From NCBI RefSeq assembly GCF_023701525.1, contig NZ_JAMQAW010000002.1, positions 444,171-508,170 on the forward strand: a stretch of 64,000 nucleotides of DNA, given 5' to 3'. Within the stretch, counting starts at the first letter, position 1. Each line of letters starts with the position of its first letter. This document shows, in pieces, positions 8,854-18,200 of this stretch. This DNA is from Streptomyces albipurpureus. GTDB lineage: Bacteria; Actinomycetota; Actinomycetes; Streptomycetales; Streptomycetaceae. The notes under the pieces were generated by a model. It made no database searches. It had not been told where the DNA came from and saw only the letters and a program-made list of their open reading frames with translations. Position numbers and translations under genes: made by a program.

Positions 8854-10527
8854 CTACCTCCGCTCCCGGCTGACCCGGCTCTCGTCCCACACCGGGGCCG
8901 CGGACTCATACACACCAGCGTCCGACCCGAAGACCAGGAAACGGCCGAAGTCACGAGCGAACCACCGATCGTGGGTCACCGCGATGACAGTACCTTCGAA
9001 TCCCTCCAGTGCGTGTTGCAGTGCCTCGGCGGAGACCAGGTCAAGGTTGTCGGTGGGCTCGTCGAGCAGGAGCAGGGTGGCGCCGCTCAGTTCGAGCAGC
9101 AGGATCAGGAAACGAGCCTGCTGCCCACCGGAGAGCGAATCGAAGACCTGCTCGGCGGCTGATGCCAGCTCGTAGCGGGCCAGAGCACGGGAAGCGTCCT
9201 CACGGGCCATCCCCGCGCGTCCCTCCTCACCGCGGTGCAGGATCGACAGCAGGGTCCGGTGGGCCAGGTCGGGACGACCGTGTGTCTGCGCGAACCATCC
9301 GGGACGCACCCGTGCCCCCAACCGCGCCCGGCCCGTGTGCGCCACGGTCTCGATGACCAGGTCGCCCACCGGGGCCTGTGCTGGTTCCGGGTCGGTGCCG
9401 CCCGCGGCGAGCAGGCGCAGGAAGTGGGACTTGCCCGAGCCGTTGGAGCCCAGCACCGCCACTCGGTCGCCGTACCAGACCTCAAGATCAAAGGGTCTCA
9501 TCAGCCCGGTCAGCCCGACCTCCTCGCACATCACCGCCTGCTTACCGGTACGTCCTCCACGGAGCCGCATGCCCAACTGCTGCTCGCGCGGCTGTGCCTG
9601 CGGCGGTCCGGCCTGCTCGAACCGGGCGAGCCGGGACTGGGCCGCCCGATAGCGCGAGGTCATATCGGAGTTGTAGGCGGCCTTCTGCTGGTACATCTGG
9701 ACCAGGGCCTTGAGTTTGCCGCGCTCTTCGTCCCACCGTCTGCGCAGCTCATCGAGCCGCTCGAACCGGGCGGCGCGCGCGTCCTGGTAGGTGGCGAAGC
9801 CCTCGGGATGGACCCAGGCGGTGTTGCCGGCCGCGCCGAGCTCAACGGTCACGATGCTCTGTGCGGTACGCGCCAGCAGCTCCCGATCATGGCTGACGTA
9901 CAGCACGCTCTTGTCGGTCTCCCGCAGGCGCTCCTCCAGCCAGCGTTTGCCCGGGACATCCAGGAAGTTGTCCGGCTCGTCCAGCAGCAGCACCTCGTCG
10001 GGGCCGCGCAGTAGCGCTTCCAGTACGAGGCGTTTCTGCTCGCCTCCGGACAGGGTGGCGATCTCCCGTGCTCGGCACCGGTCGAACGGCACCCCCAACG
10101 CGGCGGTGGTGCAGACGTCCCACAGCACTTCGGCCTCGTATCCACCAGCGTCACCCCACTCGGCCAGTGTCGAGGCATAGGCCATCTGCGCGGCGGGAGT
10201 GCCGCGTTCGGACATCGTCGTCTCGGCGTCCGCCACCCGTGCGGCCGCCCGTCTCAGGCGCTCCGGCGCCACGGACAGCAACACCGAACCCACGGTGCCT
10301 CCGCCGATGAACTGGGGCATGACGCCGAGGCTTCCGCTCCGGCTGACCGTTCCGCTGTCCGGAGTCAGCGCTCCGGTGATGACCCGCAACAGGGTGCTCT
10401 TGCCCGACCCGTTGGCACCGACCATCGCCACCCTCTCGCCGGCCCCCACCCGAAACGAGATGTCGTCGAGCAAGGGGCGGCCGTCGGGCAGTGTGCACGA
10501 GACTCCACTTACCTCGGTATGACCCAT
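8854..10527 (-). CDS. ABC-F ATPase (ribosome-protection/antibiotic-resistance type)
   Basis: A 557-residue protein with two ABC ATPase domains and no membrane segments, the ABC-F layout. Walker A motifs are GANGSGKST (near residue 40) and GSNGSGKSH (near 362). ABC signatures are LSGGEQKR (near 159) and LSGGQQAR (near 464), and a charged helical linker (about 230-300) joins the domains. ABC-F proteins bind the ribosomal E site; drug-resistance members displace antibiotics from the 50S subunit. An autoregulated operon with a TetR gene supports resistance, although translation-factor paralogues exist. The ATG lies 3 bp from a palindrome with no Shine-Dalgarno, so the mRNA may be leaderless. Confidence 0.9.
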   Translation of the reverse strand: MGHTEVSGVSCTLPDGRPLLDDISFRVGAGERVAMVGANGSGKSTLLRVITGALTPDSGTVSRSGSLGVMPQFIGGGTVGSVLLSVAPERLRRAAARVADAETTMSERGTPAAQMAYASTLAEWGDAGGYEAEVLWDVCTTAALGVPFDRCRAREIATLSGGEQKRLVLEALLRGPDEVLLLDEPDNFLDVPGKRWLEERLRETDKSVLYVSHDRELLARTAQSIVTVELGAAGNTAWVHPEGFATYQDARAARFERLDELRRRWDEERGKLKALVQMYQQKAAYNSDMTSRYRAAQSRLARFEQAGPPQAQPREQQLGMRLRGGRTGKQAVMCEEVGLTGLMRPFDLEVWYGDRVAVLGSNGSGKSHFLRLLAAGGTDPEPAQAPVGDLVIETVAHTGRARLGARVRPGWFAQTHGRPDLAHRTLLSILHRGEEGRAGMAREDASRALARYELASAAEQVFDSLSGGQQARFLILLLELSGATLLLLDEPTDNLDLVSAEALQHALEGFEGTVIAVTHDRWFARDFGRFLVFGSDAGVYESAAPVWDESRVSRERR

Positions 10528-10530
10528 GGA

Positions 10531-10560
10531 CCATATTTATCACACCCGTGATAAACATGG
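10531..10560. promoter_or_regulatory. Palindromic operator before ABC-F/TetR operon
   Basis: The arms CCATATTTATCAC (10531-10543) and GTGATAAACATGG (10548-10560) are complementary at 12 of 13 positions around ACCC. The site begins 3 bp upstream of the ABC-F start codon. It is AT-rich against a GC-rich background and contains TAAATA on the minus strand, a plausible -10. TetR binding here would cover the promoter of both genes. Confidence 0.8.
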
Positions 10561-10821
10561 CTCGCCCCGGCCCACCGGCACCGGCCGCACAACGGCGTGG
10601 ACGTCCCGGGCGGCGGAGCGGGCGCCGTCGAACTGTGTACAACGCTCGGTGGGTCGTGGGTCGGTCGGCCCATCGACCACATGGCTCGTTCCCATCGTGT
10701 GGCGGTTCGAGTTGCCGGTTCCCGCGCGGGGCACCGGTTCCGACTTGCGGTTTCCGCCGCGTCAACTCCTACGGTTGTCCAGGTGGCCGGAGAGACCGGC
10801 CGGCGATGGGAGGGCCCGGCG

Positions 10822-11580
10822 ATGGCTTGGTCGATCGCGGATGTGGCCCGGATGTCCGGGGTGACGTCCCGGACGCTGCGGCACTACGACGAGATCGGTC
10901 TGCTGCCGCCCGCGTGGATCGGAGGCAATGGGCACCGCTACTACGAGGAGGCGGATCTGCTGCGGTTGCAGCAGATCCTGCTGATGCGGGAGCTGGACCT
11001 CGGGCTGCGCGAGATCCAGGCGGTGCTGGACAGCCAGGTCGACCGCGTGACCGTGCTCCGCGAGCACCAGCGGCGGTTGCTGAGGGAGCGGGATCGACTG
11101 GAGACACTGTCCCGCACGGTCGGGCGGACCATCGCCGAACTGGAGGAAGGCAAGGACTACGACATGGCACAGATCAACAGGCCGGAGAACCTGTTCGAAG
11201 GCTTCGAGCCCGCCGCGGCCGACGCGGAGGTGCGCGAGCGATGGCCGCAGGCGTGGGAGCAGTCCCGGCAGGCCATCGCGACGATGACCGCCGAGGACCA
11301 GGAGGAGTGGCAGCGAGAGGTAACGGCACAGATGATCCGTATCGCGGAGTTCATGGTGGCCGGCACACCGGTGGCCGATCCCGCGGTGCAGGCCGAGATG
11401 GACACCCACTACCAGGGTGTCTGCCGGTTCTGGACCCCCGACGCGGCGGGGTACCAGGGGCTGGGCCAGACCTATGTCGACGACCCGCAGTTCCGTGCCA
11501 ACTACGACAAGATCGCCACTGGTCTGGCCGTCTACCAGCGCGACGCGATGGCCGTCTACGCCCGATCTCGGCTGAGCTGA
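10822..11580 (+). CDS. MerR family regulator, TipA-like with TipAS drug-binding domain
   Basis: A 252-residue regulator. Its N-terminal MerR winged HTH (about residues 4-70) shows VARMSGVTSRTLRHYDEIGLLPP, followed by a dimerising helix (75-115) and a C-terminal TipAS-like helical domain (about 125-250; RWPQAWEQSRQ, YVDDPQFRANYDK). TipA-type proteins capture thiopeptide antibiotics and activate transcription by remodelling stretched promoters. I chose the ATG at 10822 from the MerR start and the upstream GGGAGG. Neighbours are an ABC-F resistance-type operon (divergent) and a phosphotransferase-like gene, so a drug-sensing role fits. Confidence 0.88.
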   Translation: MAWSIADVARMSGVTSRTLRHYDEIGLLPPAWIGGNGHRYYEEADLLRLQQILLMRELDLGLREIQAVLDSQVDRVTVLREHQRRLLRERDRLETLSRTVGRTIAELEEGKDYDMAQINRPENLFEGFEPAAADAEVRERWPQAWEQSRQAIATMTAEDQEEWQREVTAQMIRIAEFMVAGTPVADPAVQAEMDTHYQGVCRFWTPDAAGYQGLGQTYVDDPQFRANYDKIATGLAVYQRDAMAVYARSRLS

Positions 11581-11904
11581 CCGACGGGATGCCCTGCCGG
11601 GGAGCCGGGGGACCTCCGGCAGGGGCCCGCTCGATCCAGCCCAGGTCCTTCACTTCACCGGTGGGGCCCTCAGGGAGTCCCCCTGGCAGCCGCGCACCCA
11701 GTCGATGAGCTCCCCCGTCCCCCATCGACAGAGCCGCCCGCACGGCGGGTGGCCACCGTGAACGGCCGGACCAAGGGTCGTGACCAAGCATCAGCGGATC
11801 ACTCTCGGTGAGCCCTCTCCCCTTGTGACCGTGGGTCGCTGACCCGTAGGTTCGTATCCACGCCATGGATCGATCCAACGTTCACACCAGGCAAGGGTGC
11901 CCCT
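11581..11904. other. Gene-free interval
   Basis: A 324-bp stretch between the TipA-like gene and the phosphotransferase-like gene, both on the plus strand. It should carry the promoter of the second gene. No clear hairpin or repeat was seen. Confidence 0.45.
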
Positions 11905-12534
11905 ATGAACGGTCCTGACACCGGCTTCCACGACTCCCCCGCAGCGGGCCCGGAGCGGGTGCCAGGCGGACTGATCATCTTCCTGAACGGCACTTCGAGC
12001 TCCGGCAAGTCCAGCATCGCCAGGGAGCTCGCCGTCCTTCTCGATGAGCCGTGCTTCCATCTGCCGGTGGATACGTTCCATGCCATGCGATCAAGCCCTG
12101 AGCTCTCCGCCGAGCAGTTCCCGCTCATGCTGAAACGCACCTGGATGGGGTTCCATCGCGCGGTCGCGGGGATGGCCGCGGCACACAACACCGTCATCGT
12201 CGATCACGTTCTGAGTGAGCCATGGCGCTTGCGGGACTGTCTGTCGCTGTTTCCCCCGCAGGACGTGGTCCTGGTCGGGGTGCGCTGTTCGTTGCCGGAG
12301 CTTGAGCGCCGGGAGCAGGCCCGCGGTGACCGCCTCTCAGGGCTGGCCGCCCGCCAGTTCCCTCATGTCCATGCCCATGGCGTCTATGACCTGGAGGTCC
12401 ACACCGACAGTGCGCGTCCAGGGGAGTGTGCTCAACAGATCAAGGACTTCCTGGCCCGCCGACCGGCGCCCACCGCCTTCGAACGGTTGCAGCCCCCGCT
12501 CGGCGCACCTGTCGTGCCACCGGCGCTCGGGTGA
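11905..12534 (+). CDS. Chloramphenicol-phosphotransferase-like P-loop kinase
   Basis: A 209-residue P-loop protein. The Walker A motif GTSSSGKSS lies near residue 31, followed by VDTFH and the conserved SAEQFPLMLKRTWMGFH region. The order matches chloramphenicol 3-O-phosphotransferase-like proteins, which phosphorylate the drug's primary hydroxyl; in that family the Asp equivalent to the one in VDTFH acts as base. Many relatives have unproven substrates. It sits alone between a TipA-like regulator and a strong hairpin at 12558-12587, in a resistance-like neighbourhood. Confidence 0.8.
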   Translation: MNGPDTGFHDSPAAGPERVPGGLIIFLNGTSSSGKSSIARELAVLLDEPCFHLPVDTFHAMRSSPELSAEQFPLMLKRTWMGFHRAVAGMAAAHNTVIVDHVLSEPWRLRDCLSLFPPQDVVLVGVRCSLPELERREQARGDRLSGLAARQFPHVHAHGVYDLEVHTDSARPGECAQQIKDFLARRPAPTAFERLQPPLGAPVVPPALG

Positions 12535-12557
12535 CCGCACACCTGCCCCGAGCCAGT

Positions 12558-12587
12558 CGGCACACCGCGCGGTAGCGCGGTGTGCCG
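12558..12587. terminator. Strong hairpin terminator between convergent genes
   Basis: A perfect 13-bp stem (CGGCACACCGCGC pairing with GCGCGGTGTGCCG) with loop GGTA. It lies 24 bp after the phosphotransferase-like gene and faces the convergent gene ending at 12679, so it can serve both strands. There is no U-tract, which is normal for streptomycetes. Confidence 0.88.
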
Positions 12588-12678
12588 GCGTCTAATCGAT
12601 CACCTCACCAACGGGGTCGGGGCCGCGGCGGCGGACCAGCGGCCCAAGGGCCTGGGGACTTCGTCCTGCGGGCGCCGA

Positions 12679-13104
12679 CTACTCGACCGCGATACCGCGG
12701 GCGGCCAGAACGCTGAGCTTGTCCGGGACCGCGAGGAGGCCTTCCTCAGCGCCCACCACGCGTTTGAGGTTGGGCAGAAGCCCGAGGTCGTCGAGCGAGC
12801 GCACATCGAACAGATCGTCTTCGCCGTCCCACACCGGAGCGCATTCGTGGTAGATGTCGTTCCCGCCGTCCACCATCAACTCATCGACGGTGGCGAGCAG
12901 TTCCTCACTGATCTCCAGTGCCTCGAAGTAGGTACGGGCTTCGTCGAGCACGGTGTACTCCAGGTTGCGCTCCACGGCGTAGCCGAACAGATCGCCGACG
13001 CCCAGGCGCTCCGCGAGGTCGAACCGCGGGGTCAGCGTCTTGTCCGAGTACATCAGCTTGTCGATGACGAGCAGTTTGAAGTTGAAGTCGGTGAACTGAG
13101 CCAT
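12679..13104 (-). CDS. Conserved hypothetical protein (possibly DUF6892-type)
   Basis: A 141-residue soluble acidic protein starting MAQFTDFNFKLLVIDKLMY. It has no signal peptide, membrane segment or catalytic motif that I recognise. The DFNFKLLVIDKL start and the pattern of acidic residues around WDGEDDLFDVRSLDDL recall an uncharacterised bacterial family that may be DUF6892; this is memory, not a search. The ribosome-binding site is weak. It is convergent with the phosphotransferase-like gene and lies downstream of the second serine hydrolase on the same strand. Confidence 0.7.
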   Translation of the reverse strand: MAQFTDFNFKLLVIDKLMYSDKTLTPRFDLAERLGVGDLFGYAVERNLEYTVLDEARTYFEALEISEELLATVDELMVDGGNDIYHECAPVWDGEDDLFDVRSLDDLGLLPNLKRVVGAEEGLLAVPDKLSVLAARGIAVE

Positions 13105-13198
13105 GCGGTCAACCTAGAGCACGCCAGTGACATCCGGCCATGTCCCCTTTCACGCGAGGACACCCCGTCCGGGCAGACGGCCCGCTCCCCTACCCGGG

Positions 13199-13229
13199 GA
13201 GCCCGAAGAGCCCGAAGAGCCCGAAGAGC
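13199..13229. repeat. 9-bp tandem repeat, 3.4 copies
   Basis: GAGCCCGAA is repeated three times plus GAGC without mismatch, in the gap between the hypothetical gene and the serine hydrolase. It would encode Glu-Pro-Glu repeats but lies in no convincing gene. Confidence 0.8.
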
Positions 13230-13242
13230 ACCGGCCATGCCC

Positions 13243-14397
13243 CTACCGAAACGCCGGGAACGCGAAACGCATCCCCACGGCCAGCCCCTGAGCATGTGCG
13301 TCGGTCCCGGTCACCGAGTACACGACGGTACGGGAGAGATCGCGGGTGGCGACGACTGCCGTGTTGTAACCGGGGCGGGCACCGGTCTTGCCCCAGGCTT
13401 CGGTGCCGTGGATCTCAAACCGATCAAGCCCGGCGCTCTTGGAGGCGCCCGCGATGCCCTTGGGCACGGTGAACATCTCCTTGAGCTGCGGCTGCGGCAC
13501 GATTCTGCCGCGGAACAGCGAGGTCAGCAGCCGCTCCAGATCGTCCAGGGTCGAGATCATGTCCCCGGCCGCCAGGCGGTCCGACACACTCCAGTCGGTG
13601 ACATCCACCCGCTCTCCGTCCACCAGTTGGTAGCCCCGGTTGTGCGGCCCGCGGATATAGGGGTCGGTACCGGGAAACGAGGTGTTCCGCATGCCCGCCG
13701 GTCGCAGAACATAACGCGCGGCGCCCTCCGCGTAGGACCGTCCGGTCACCTTCTCCACCAGCATGGCGAGAATGGTGTAGTTGATGTTCAGATAGTGCTG
13801 CTGTGTACCGGGAGCGAACTCCGGCCCCCTGGCTATCCCCGCGGCGACCACCGCCTTGGGGTCGATCGTGTCGAACCGTTGCGCGTACCGCTCCGCCCAG
13901 GGAATCTCGGCGCCCACCGCGGGCTGGATACCGCTGGTGTGATTGAGCAGTTGGCGTACGGTGATCGGCTTGAACTCCGACGTCAACAGCCCTGGTAGAT
14001 AGCGTTGTATCGGCCGGTCGAGGTCCACCTTGCGGTCGGCGGCGAGCCGTAGCACCAGTGCGGCGGTCACCACCTTGGTCACCGATCCGGCCCGGAACCG
14101 GCCCTGGGTGAGGGCCGGGCCGCTGCGGCCCACTTCCCGTACCCCCGCGCTGCCGGCCCACTGCCCGTCCCGCCCACCGGCGCGTACCACCGCGCTGGTC
14201 GCCTCCCCGTCCGGCAGTCCCAGCAGTGCCGCTTGCAGGGCCTGTGCCTGCGGGTGTTCGGCGGCGCGCGTTGCCGAACTGATGGGTAAGTGGGGCTCGG
14301 CTGGACCGGCGAGGGCAGGACCGGTGGTCACCCCCAGCGCGACAAAGGCCGAGACGGCGGCCAGCAGGACACGGCGTTTCCTTGGACTGACAGTCAC
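13243..14397 (-). CDS. Secreted serine hydrolase (S12 D-Ala-D-Ala carboxypeptidase-like)
   Basis: A 384-residue exported protein. The GTG at 14397 is the best start: GGAG is well placed upstream and the signal peptide follows directly ([18 protein letters not shown], ending near GPALAG). Active-site motifs are SVTK near residue 106, YLN near 204 and KTG ([10 protein letters not shown]) near 337. The KTG form is closer to true DD-peptidases than the HGG form at 44-1258, so peptidoglycan D-Ala-D-Ala cleavage is a reasonable guess, but esterase activity is possible. It is a single minus-strand gene. Confidence 0.87.
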   Translation of the reverse strand: MTVSPRKRRVLLAAVSAFVALGVTTGPALAGPAEPHLPISSATRAAEHPQAQALQAALLGLPDGEATSAVVRAGGRDGQWAGSAGVREVGRSGPALTQGRFRAGSVTKVVTAALVLRLAADRKVDLDRPIQRYLPGLLTSEFKPITVRQLLNHTSGIQPAVGAEIPWAERYAQRFDTIDPKAVVAAGIARGPEFAPGTQQHYLNINYTILAMLVEKVTGRSYAEGAARYVLRPAGMRNTSFPGTDPYIRGPHNRGYQLVDGERVDVTDWSVSDRLAAGDMISTLDDLERLLTSLFRGRIVPQPQLKEMFTVPKGIAGASKSAGLDRFEIHGTEAWGKTGARPGYNTAVVATRDLSRTVVYSVTGTDAHAQGLAVGMRFAFPAFR

Positions 14398-14700
14398 AGA
14401 GGGCTCTCCATCGGCTGGGAGGCGGGCTTGAACGGCTCTCATCCTGGCAACCGCTTCGGGACATCCGAATCCTCATCACGGACGACCCCGCCCCCTCAGT
14501 ACCGTCCGGGTCAACCCCCAGGCTTCCGCGCCAAACGAGCCCCGGTTCCCAGGGGTTGGCCCGGCTGGAACGCCGCTGGACCACCCGCTCGGCGGTGCTT
14601 CGACCCCTCCCGATCCCAGCCATCGAACGCCGGTTGGGTATCACTGGGACACCCCACGAACGGGCGGTGTCGGCCCGGCCCCCCTGGGCAGGAAGCCCTC
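14398..14700. other. Gene-free divergent interval
   Basis: A 303-bp region between the divergent serine hydrolase and the DinB-like gene. It must carry both promoters. I found no strong palindrome. Confidence 0.45.
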
Positions 14701-15207
14701 ATGGAAACCGCACTGCCGGACGGCCGTCCCATCCCACCTCCAGGAGCCGATGAGCGCGACATGCTGGAGGCCTGGTTGGCGTTCCATCGCGCCACCCTCG
14801 CCCTGAAATGCGCCGGCCTCGATGACCACCAGGTCCGCACCCCTTCGGTCAAACCCTCGGGGATGACCTTGCTCGGCCTGGTTCAGCACATGGCGGAGGT
14901 CGAACGCAACTGGCTCCAACGAGTGCTACCCGGCAGCGATATCCCACCGGTGTACGGGACATGGGAAGGCGATGGATTCACCCTGGTCCCGGAGCGGGGC
15001 ATGGAGCAGGTCCTCGCCGACTGGCGGGCCGAGATCGCCCGCGGGCAGGAAGCGATCAAGGGCGTCTCCCTTGACACCTGTGCCCGGACCGCGGGCCAGG
15101 AGTTCTCGTTGCGCTGGATTCTCATCCATCTCATCGAGGAGTACGCACGCCACAACGGCCACGCCGATCTCCTGCGGGAGTGCATCGACGGCACCACCGG
15201 CGCATAA
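14701..15207 (+). CDS. DinB/DUF664 family protein
   Basis: A 168-residue helical protein matching the DinB-like DUF664 pattern common in actinomycetes: an N-terminal [16 protein letters not shown] helix, [18 protein letters not shown] (first metal-ligand His) and a C-terminal [20 protein letters not shown] with the paired His residues. The three His positions fit the metal site of the DinB four-helix bundle. Some members act as thiol-dependent transferases, but the substrate is unknown here. The ATG is preceded by AGGAAG. It lies 88 bp upstream of the STAND NTPase gene on the same strand. Confidence 0.87.
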   Translation: METALPDGRPIPPPGADERDMLEAWLAFHRATLALKCAGLDDHQVRTPSVKPSGMTLLGLVQHMAEVERNWLQRVLPGSDIPPVYGTWEGDGFTLVPERGMEQVLADWRAEIARGQEAIKGVSLDTCARTAGQEFSLRWILIHLIEEYARHNGHADLLRECIDGTTGA

Positions 15208-15268
15208 GCAACCGCACCAACTGTCCGGTTGAGGAGGTTCCACCACACTCCCCCCAACTGTTCCCCTA

Positions 15269-15286
15269 CCCTCCCCCAGGGGAGGG
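15269..15286 (+). promoter_or_regulatory. Hairpin that can mask the STAND gene's Shine-Dalgarno
   Basis: CCCTCCCC (15269-15276) is complementary to GGGGAGGG (15279-15286), which contains the Shine-Dalgarno of the gene starting at 15296. With a realistic loop about 7 bp can pair. Folding would hide the ribosome-binding site. The regulatory role is inferred. Confidence 0.45.
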
Positions 15287-15295
15287 AGCCGGGAC

Positions 15296-18200
15296 ATGGG
15301 ACGTCGAGAGAAACCGTTGGAGCCGGACGCCGGGCCGGTGCAGCGTTTCGCCGCTGACCTGCGGGAGTTACGCCGGGCCGCTGGCGGTCCGACCTACCGG
15401 GCGATGGCCCGCGACTGCGCCTACTCCGCGCCCACCCTCTCCATCGCGGCAGCCGGCGACCGGCTGCCCTCGCTCCCCGTGGCCCTCGCCTATGTCGCCG
15501 CCTGCGGCGGGGACGCGGAGGTGTGGGAGAAGCGTTGGCACGCGGCGGCGGCCGATGAACCCGTCATCGCACACGACGACGGCACCCAGGCCCCGTACCC
15601 GGGTCTCGCCCGCTACGGCACCGAGGACAGTGATCACTTCTTCGGCCGGGACCAACTCATCGCCGACCTGCTGGACATCATGCGCCGACGGCCGGTCACG
15701 GCACTGGTCGGGGCATCGGGCAGCGGAAAGTCCTCTCTGCTGCGGGCCGGGCTGGTCCCGGCCGTCCGAGCGCAGGACGATGCCCCCACAGTGATCCGGA
15801 TCATCACACCCTGCCCGGCGCGCATCCGGCCCGAACTGCTCACCGAAGGCGCGCTGGTGCTGGTCGACCAGTTCGAGGAGCTCTTCACCGTCTGCCGCGA
15901 CCGGGCCCAGCGTGATGCCTACATCGGTGCGCTGCTGAACTCCCCCGCCCGGATCGTGATCGCCATCAGGGCCGACTTCTACGGCCGTTGCGCCGAGAAC
16001 CCCGCCCTCGCAGCCGCGCTGACGGACTCCGTCCTGCTGGTCGGTCCCATGACCTCGGAGCAGTTGCGGGAGGCGGTCACCGGACCCGCCACCGCGGAGC
16101 GGCTCCAGGTGGAACGCGCGCTGACCACCCGGATCGTCGCTGATGTCGGAGCTGAGCCCGGCGGGCTGCCGTTGATGTCCCACGCCCTGCTGGAAACCTG
16201 GCGGCGCCGTCGCGGCCGGGTCCTCACCACGGCGGCGTACGAGTCGATCGGCGGTATCCAGGGAGCCATCGCGCACACGGCGGAAGGGCTCTTCAGCACA
16301 TTCACCAAGGCCGAGGCAGGGGCCGCTCGGGCGCTGCTGCTACGGCTGATATCACCGGGTGAAGCCACCGAGGACACCCGCCGCCCCGCCGAACGGCTGG
16401 AGTTGCTGCGGTTCCCCGAGTCCGCCGAGGTCCTGGAGCGACTGGTGCACGCACGGTTGCTCACCGTCGACGACAACGCGGTGAATCTCGCCCATGAGGC
16501 CCTCATCACCGGCTGGCCCCGGTTGCGCGGCTGGGTCGAGACCGACCGTGAGGTGTTGCGACTGCACCAGCGGCTGACCGCGTCGGCCCGGGTCTGGGAG
16601 GAGTTGCACCGCGATCAGGGCGCGCTCTACCGGGGCGCTCAACTGGAGGCGGCGAGGGAGGCGTTCCCCGTCCTGGACGTGCTCACCGCACAGGAGCGGA
16701 CCTTCCTTCTGGCTTCCCTGCGCGCTCATGACGACGCCCTGCGCGCAGCGGCCCGCACCACCCGCCGGCTGCGCTTCTCCACCGTCTGCCTCTCGATCCT
16801 GCTCTGTCTCGCCGCCCTGGCGGGGGCGTTCGCCTGGGGGGAGAGCGAAGAGAGCGATCGTCGGGCCATCGAGGCGGAGGCACGACGGGTGGCCCAGATC
16901 GCGGACACCATGCGCGTCACCGATCCCACCACCGCACTTCAGTTGAGTCTCGCGGCCTGGCGGTTGGCGGATCTCCCGGAGACCAGGGAGGCGCTCTTCG
17001 CTGCCGGGGCACAGCCCGAAGTGGCCGCCTTCACTCCCCCACCGGACTTCTCACCGGGCCATGGCCGAGGGTGGCGCGCCTTGAGCGCGGACGGTCGAAC
17101 GGTGATCAGTCTCGGCCAGGACCGCACCGAGAGCTGGGATGTGGCGGGCGAGCACCGGCTGCCCGAACTGAAGGGCCTGGATCAGCACAGATCGCTGGGC
17201 CTCGCTCCGGATCTGCGCAGGGCGGCCGTGGTGAGCGGCGAACGCATTCGGCTCTGGGACCTGGCGGCGGGACGGTTGGTGGGACCCGCGTTGGGGACGG
17301 CCAACAATGGAAGGCCAGCAGGATGGTTCAGCCCAGGTGGAGATCTGTTAGCCAGCTGGGCTTGGCTCCGAGGGGTCGAGTTGCGGGATATCCGTACCGG
17401 TCGCCTTCTGCTGCACATCGACCACCAGAGGGACTTCGTTCTCACGCTCAAGATCTCTTCGGACAACCGGCTCATGGCGTACTGCACCATGAGGGGCACG
17501 CCTCAGGTGTGGGACATCCGACAGCGCCGCAAGCTGCCGACCCCCTGGCTGAATTCGATCGATGCCTGCCGAGACGACGCCTTTCACTTCACCCCCGACG
17601 GGCAGGCCATCGCGGTCAGCACTGCCAGAGGCGTCTCCACCTGGGAAGTACGTTCGGGCAAGCAACGTCCCAGAATCGAACTGTCGGGGCGGTCCCATCA
17701 TCTGGCGTTCAGCGCGGACGGGGCCCATCTCGCCATGGTCGCGGACAACGAGATCCTGCTGTGGCGGACCGCTCATCCCTCGTTTCCCGTACTGCGGCTT
17801 CCGGTCCAGGGCGCGAGTCTCTTCGCCCTGCGACTGGACATGGCGCGGGGAGTCATCCGCTATGCGGCGGGTGCGGCGGGCGAGGAGCACGCCTTCACCG
17901 TGCGGACCATCCACTTCGGAGCCACCAAGCCCGATGACTGGGAGCGGGCCCCACTCATGAGCGCCGCGTACAGCCCGGACGGTGCGAGCCTCGGCACCGT
18001 ACGCGCGGGAAGTTTTGAGCTCAGGGGCAGTGACGGGGCCTTGCGGGGCCGCGCGCTCGGGGCGGTCCCCCCCTGCGTTTCCTGTCGCCGGTGGATGGCG
18101 TTCGACCGGCACAGTGAGAAGTTCGCGTTTCTGGATGCCTCGGGCCGGGTGAAGGTGCGCGACCTCAGCAGCGGTACGACCGAGGCCACGCCGCCCGCAC

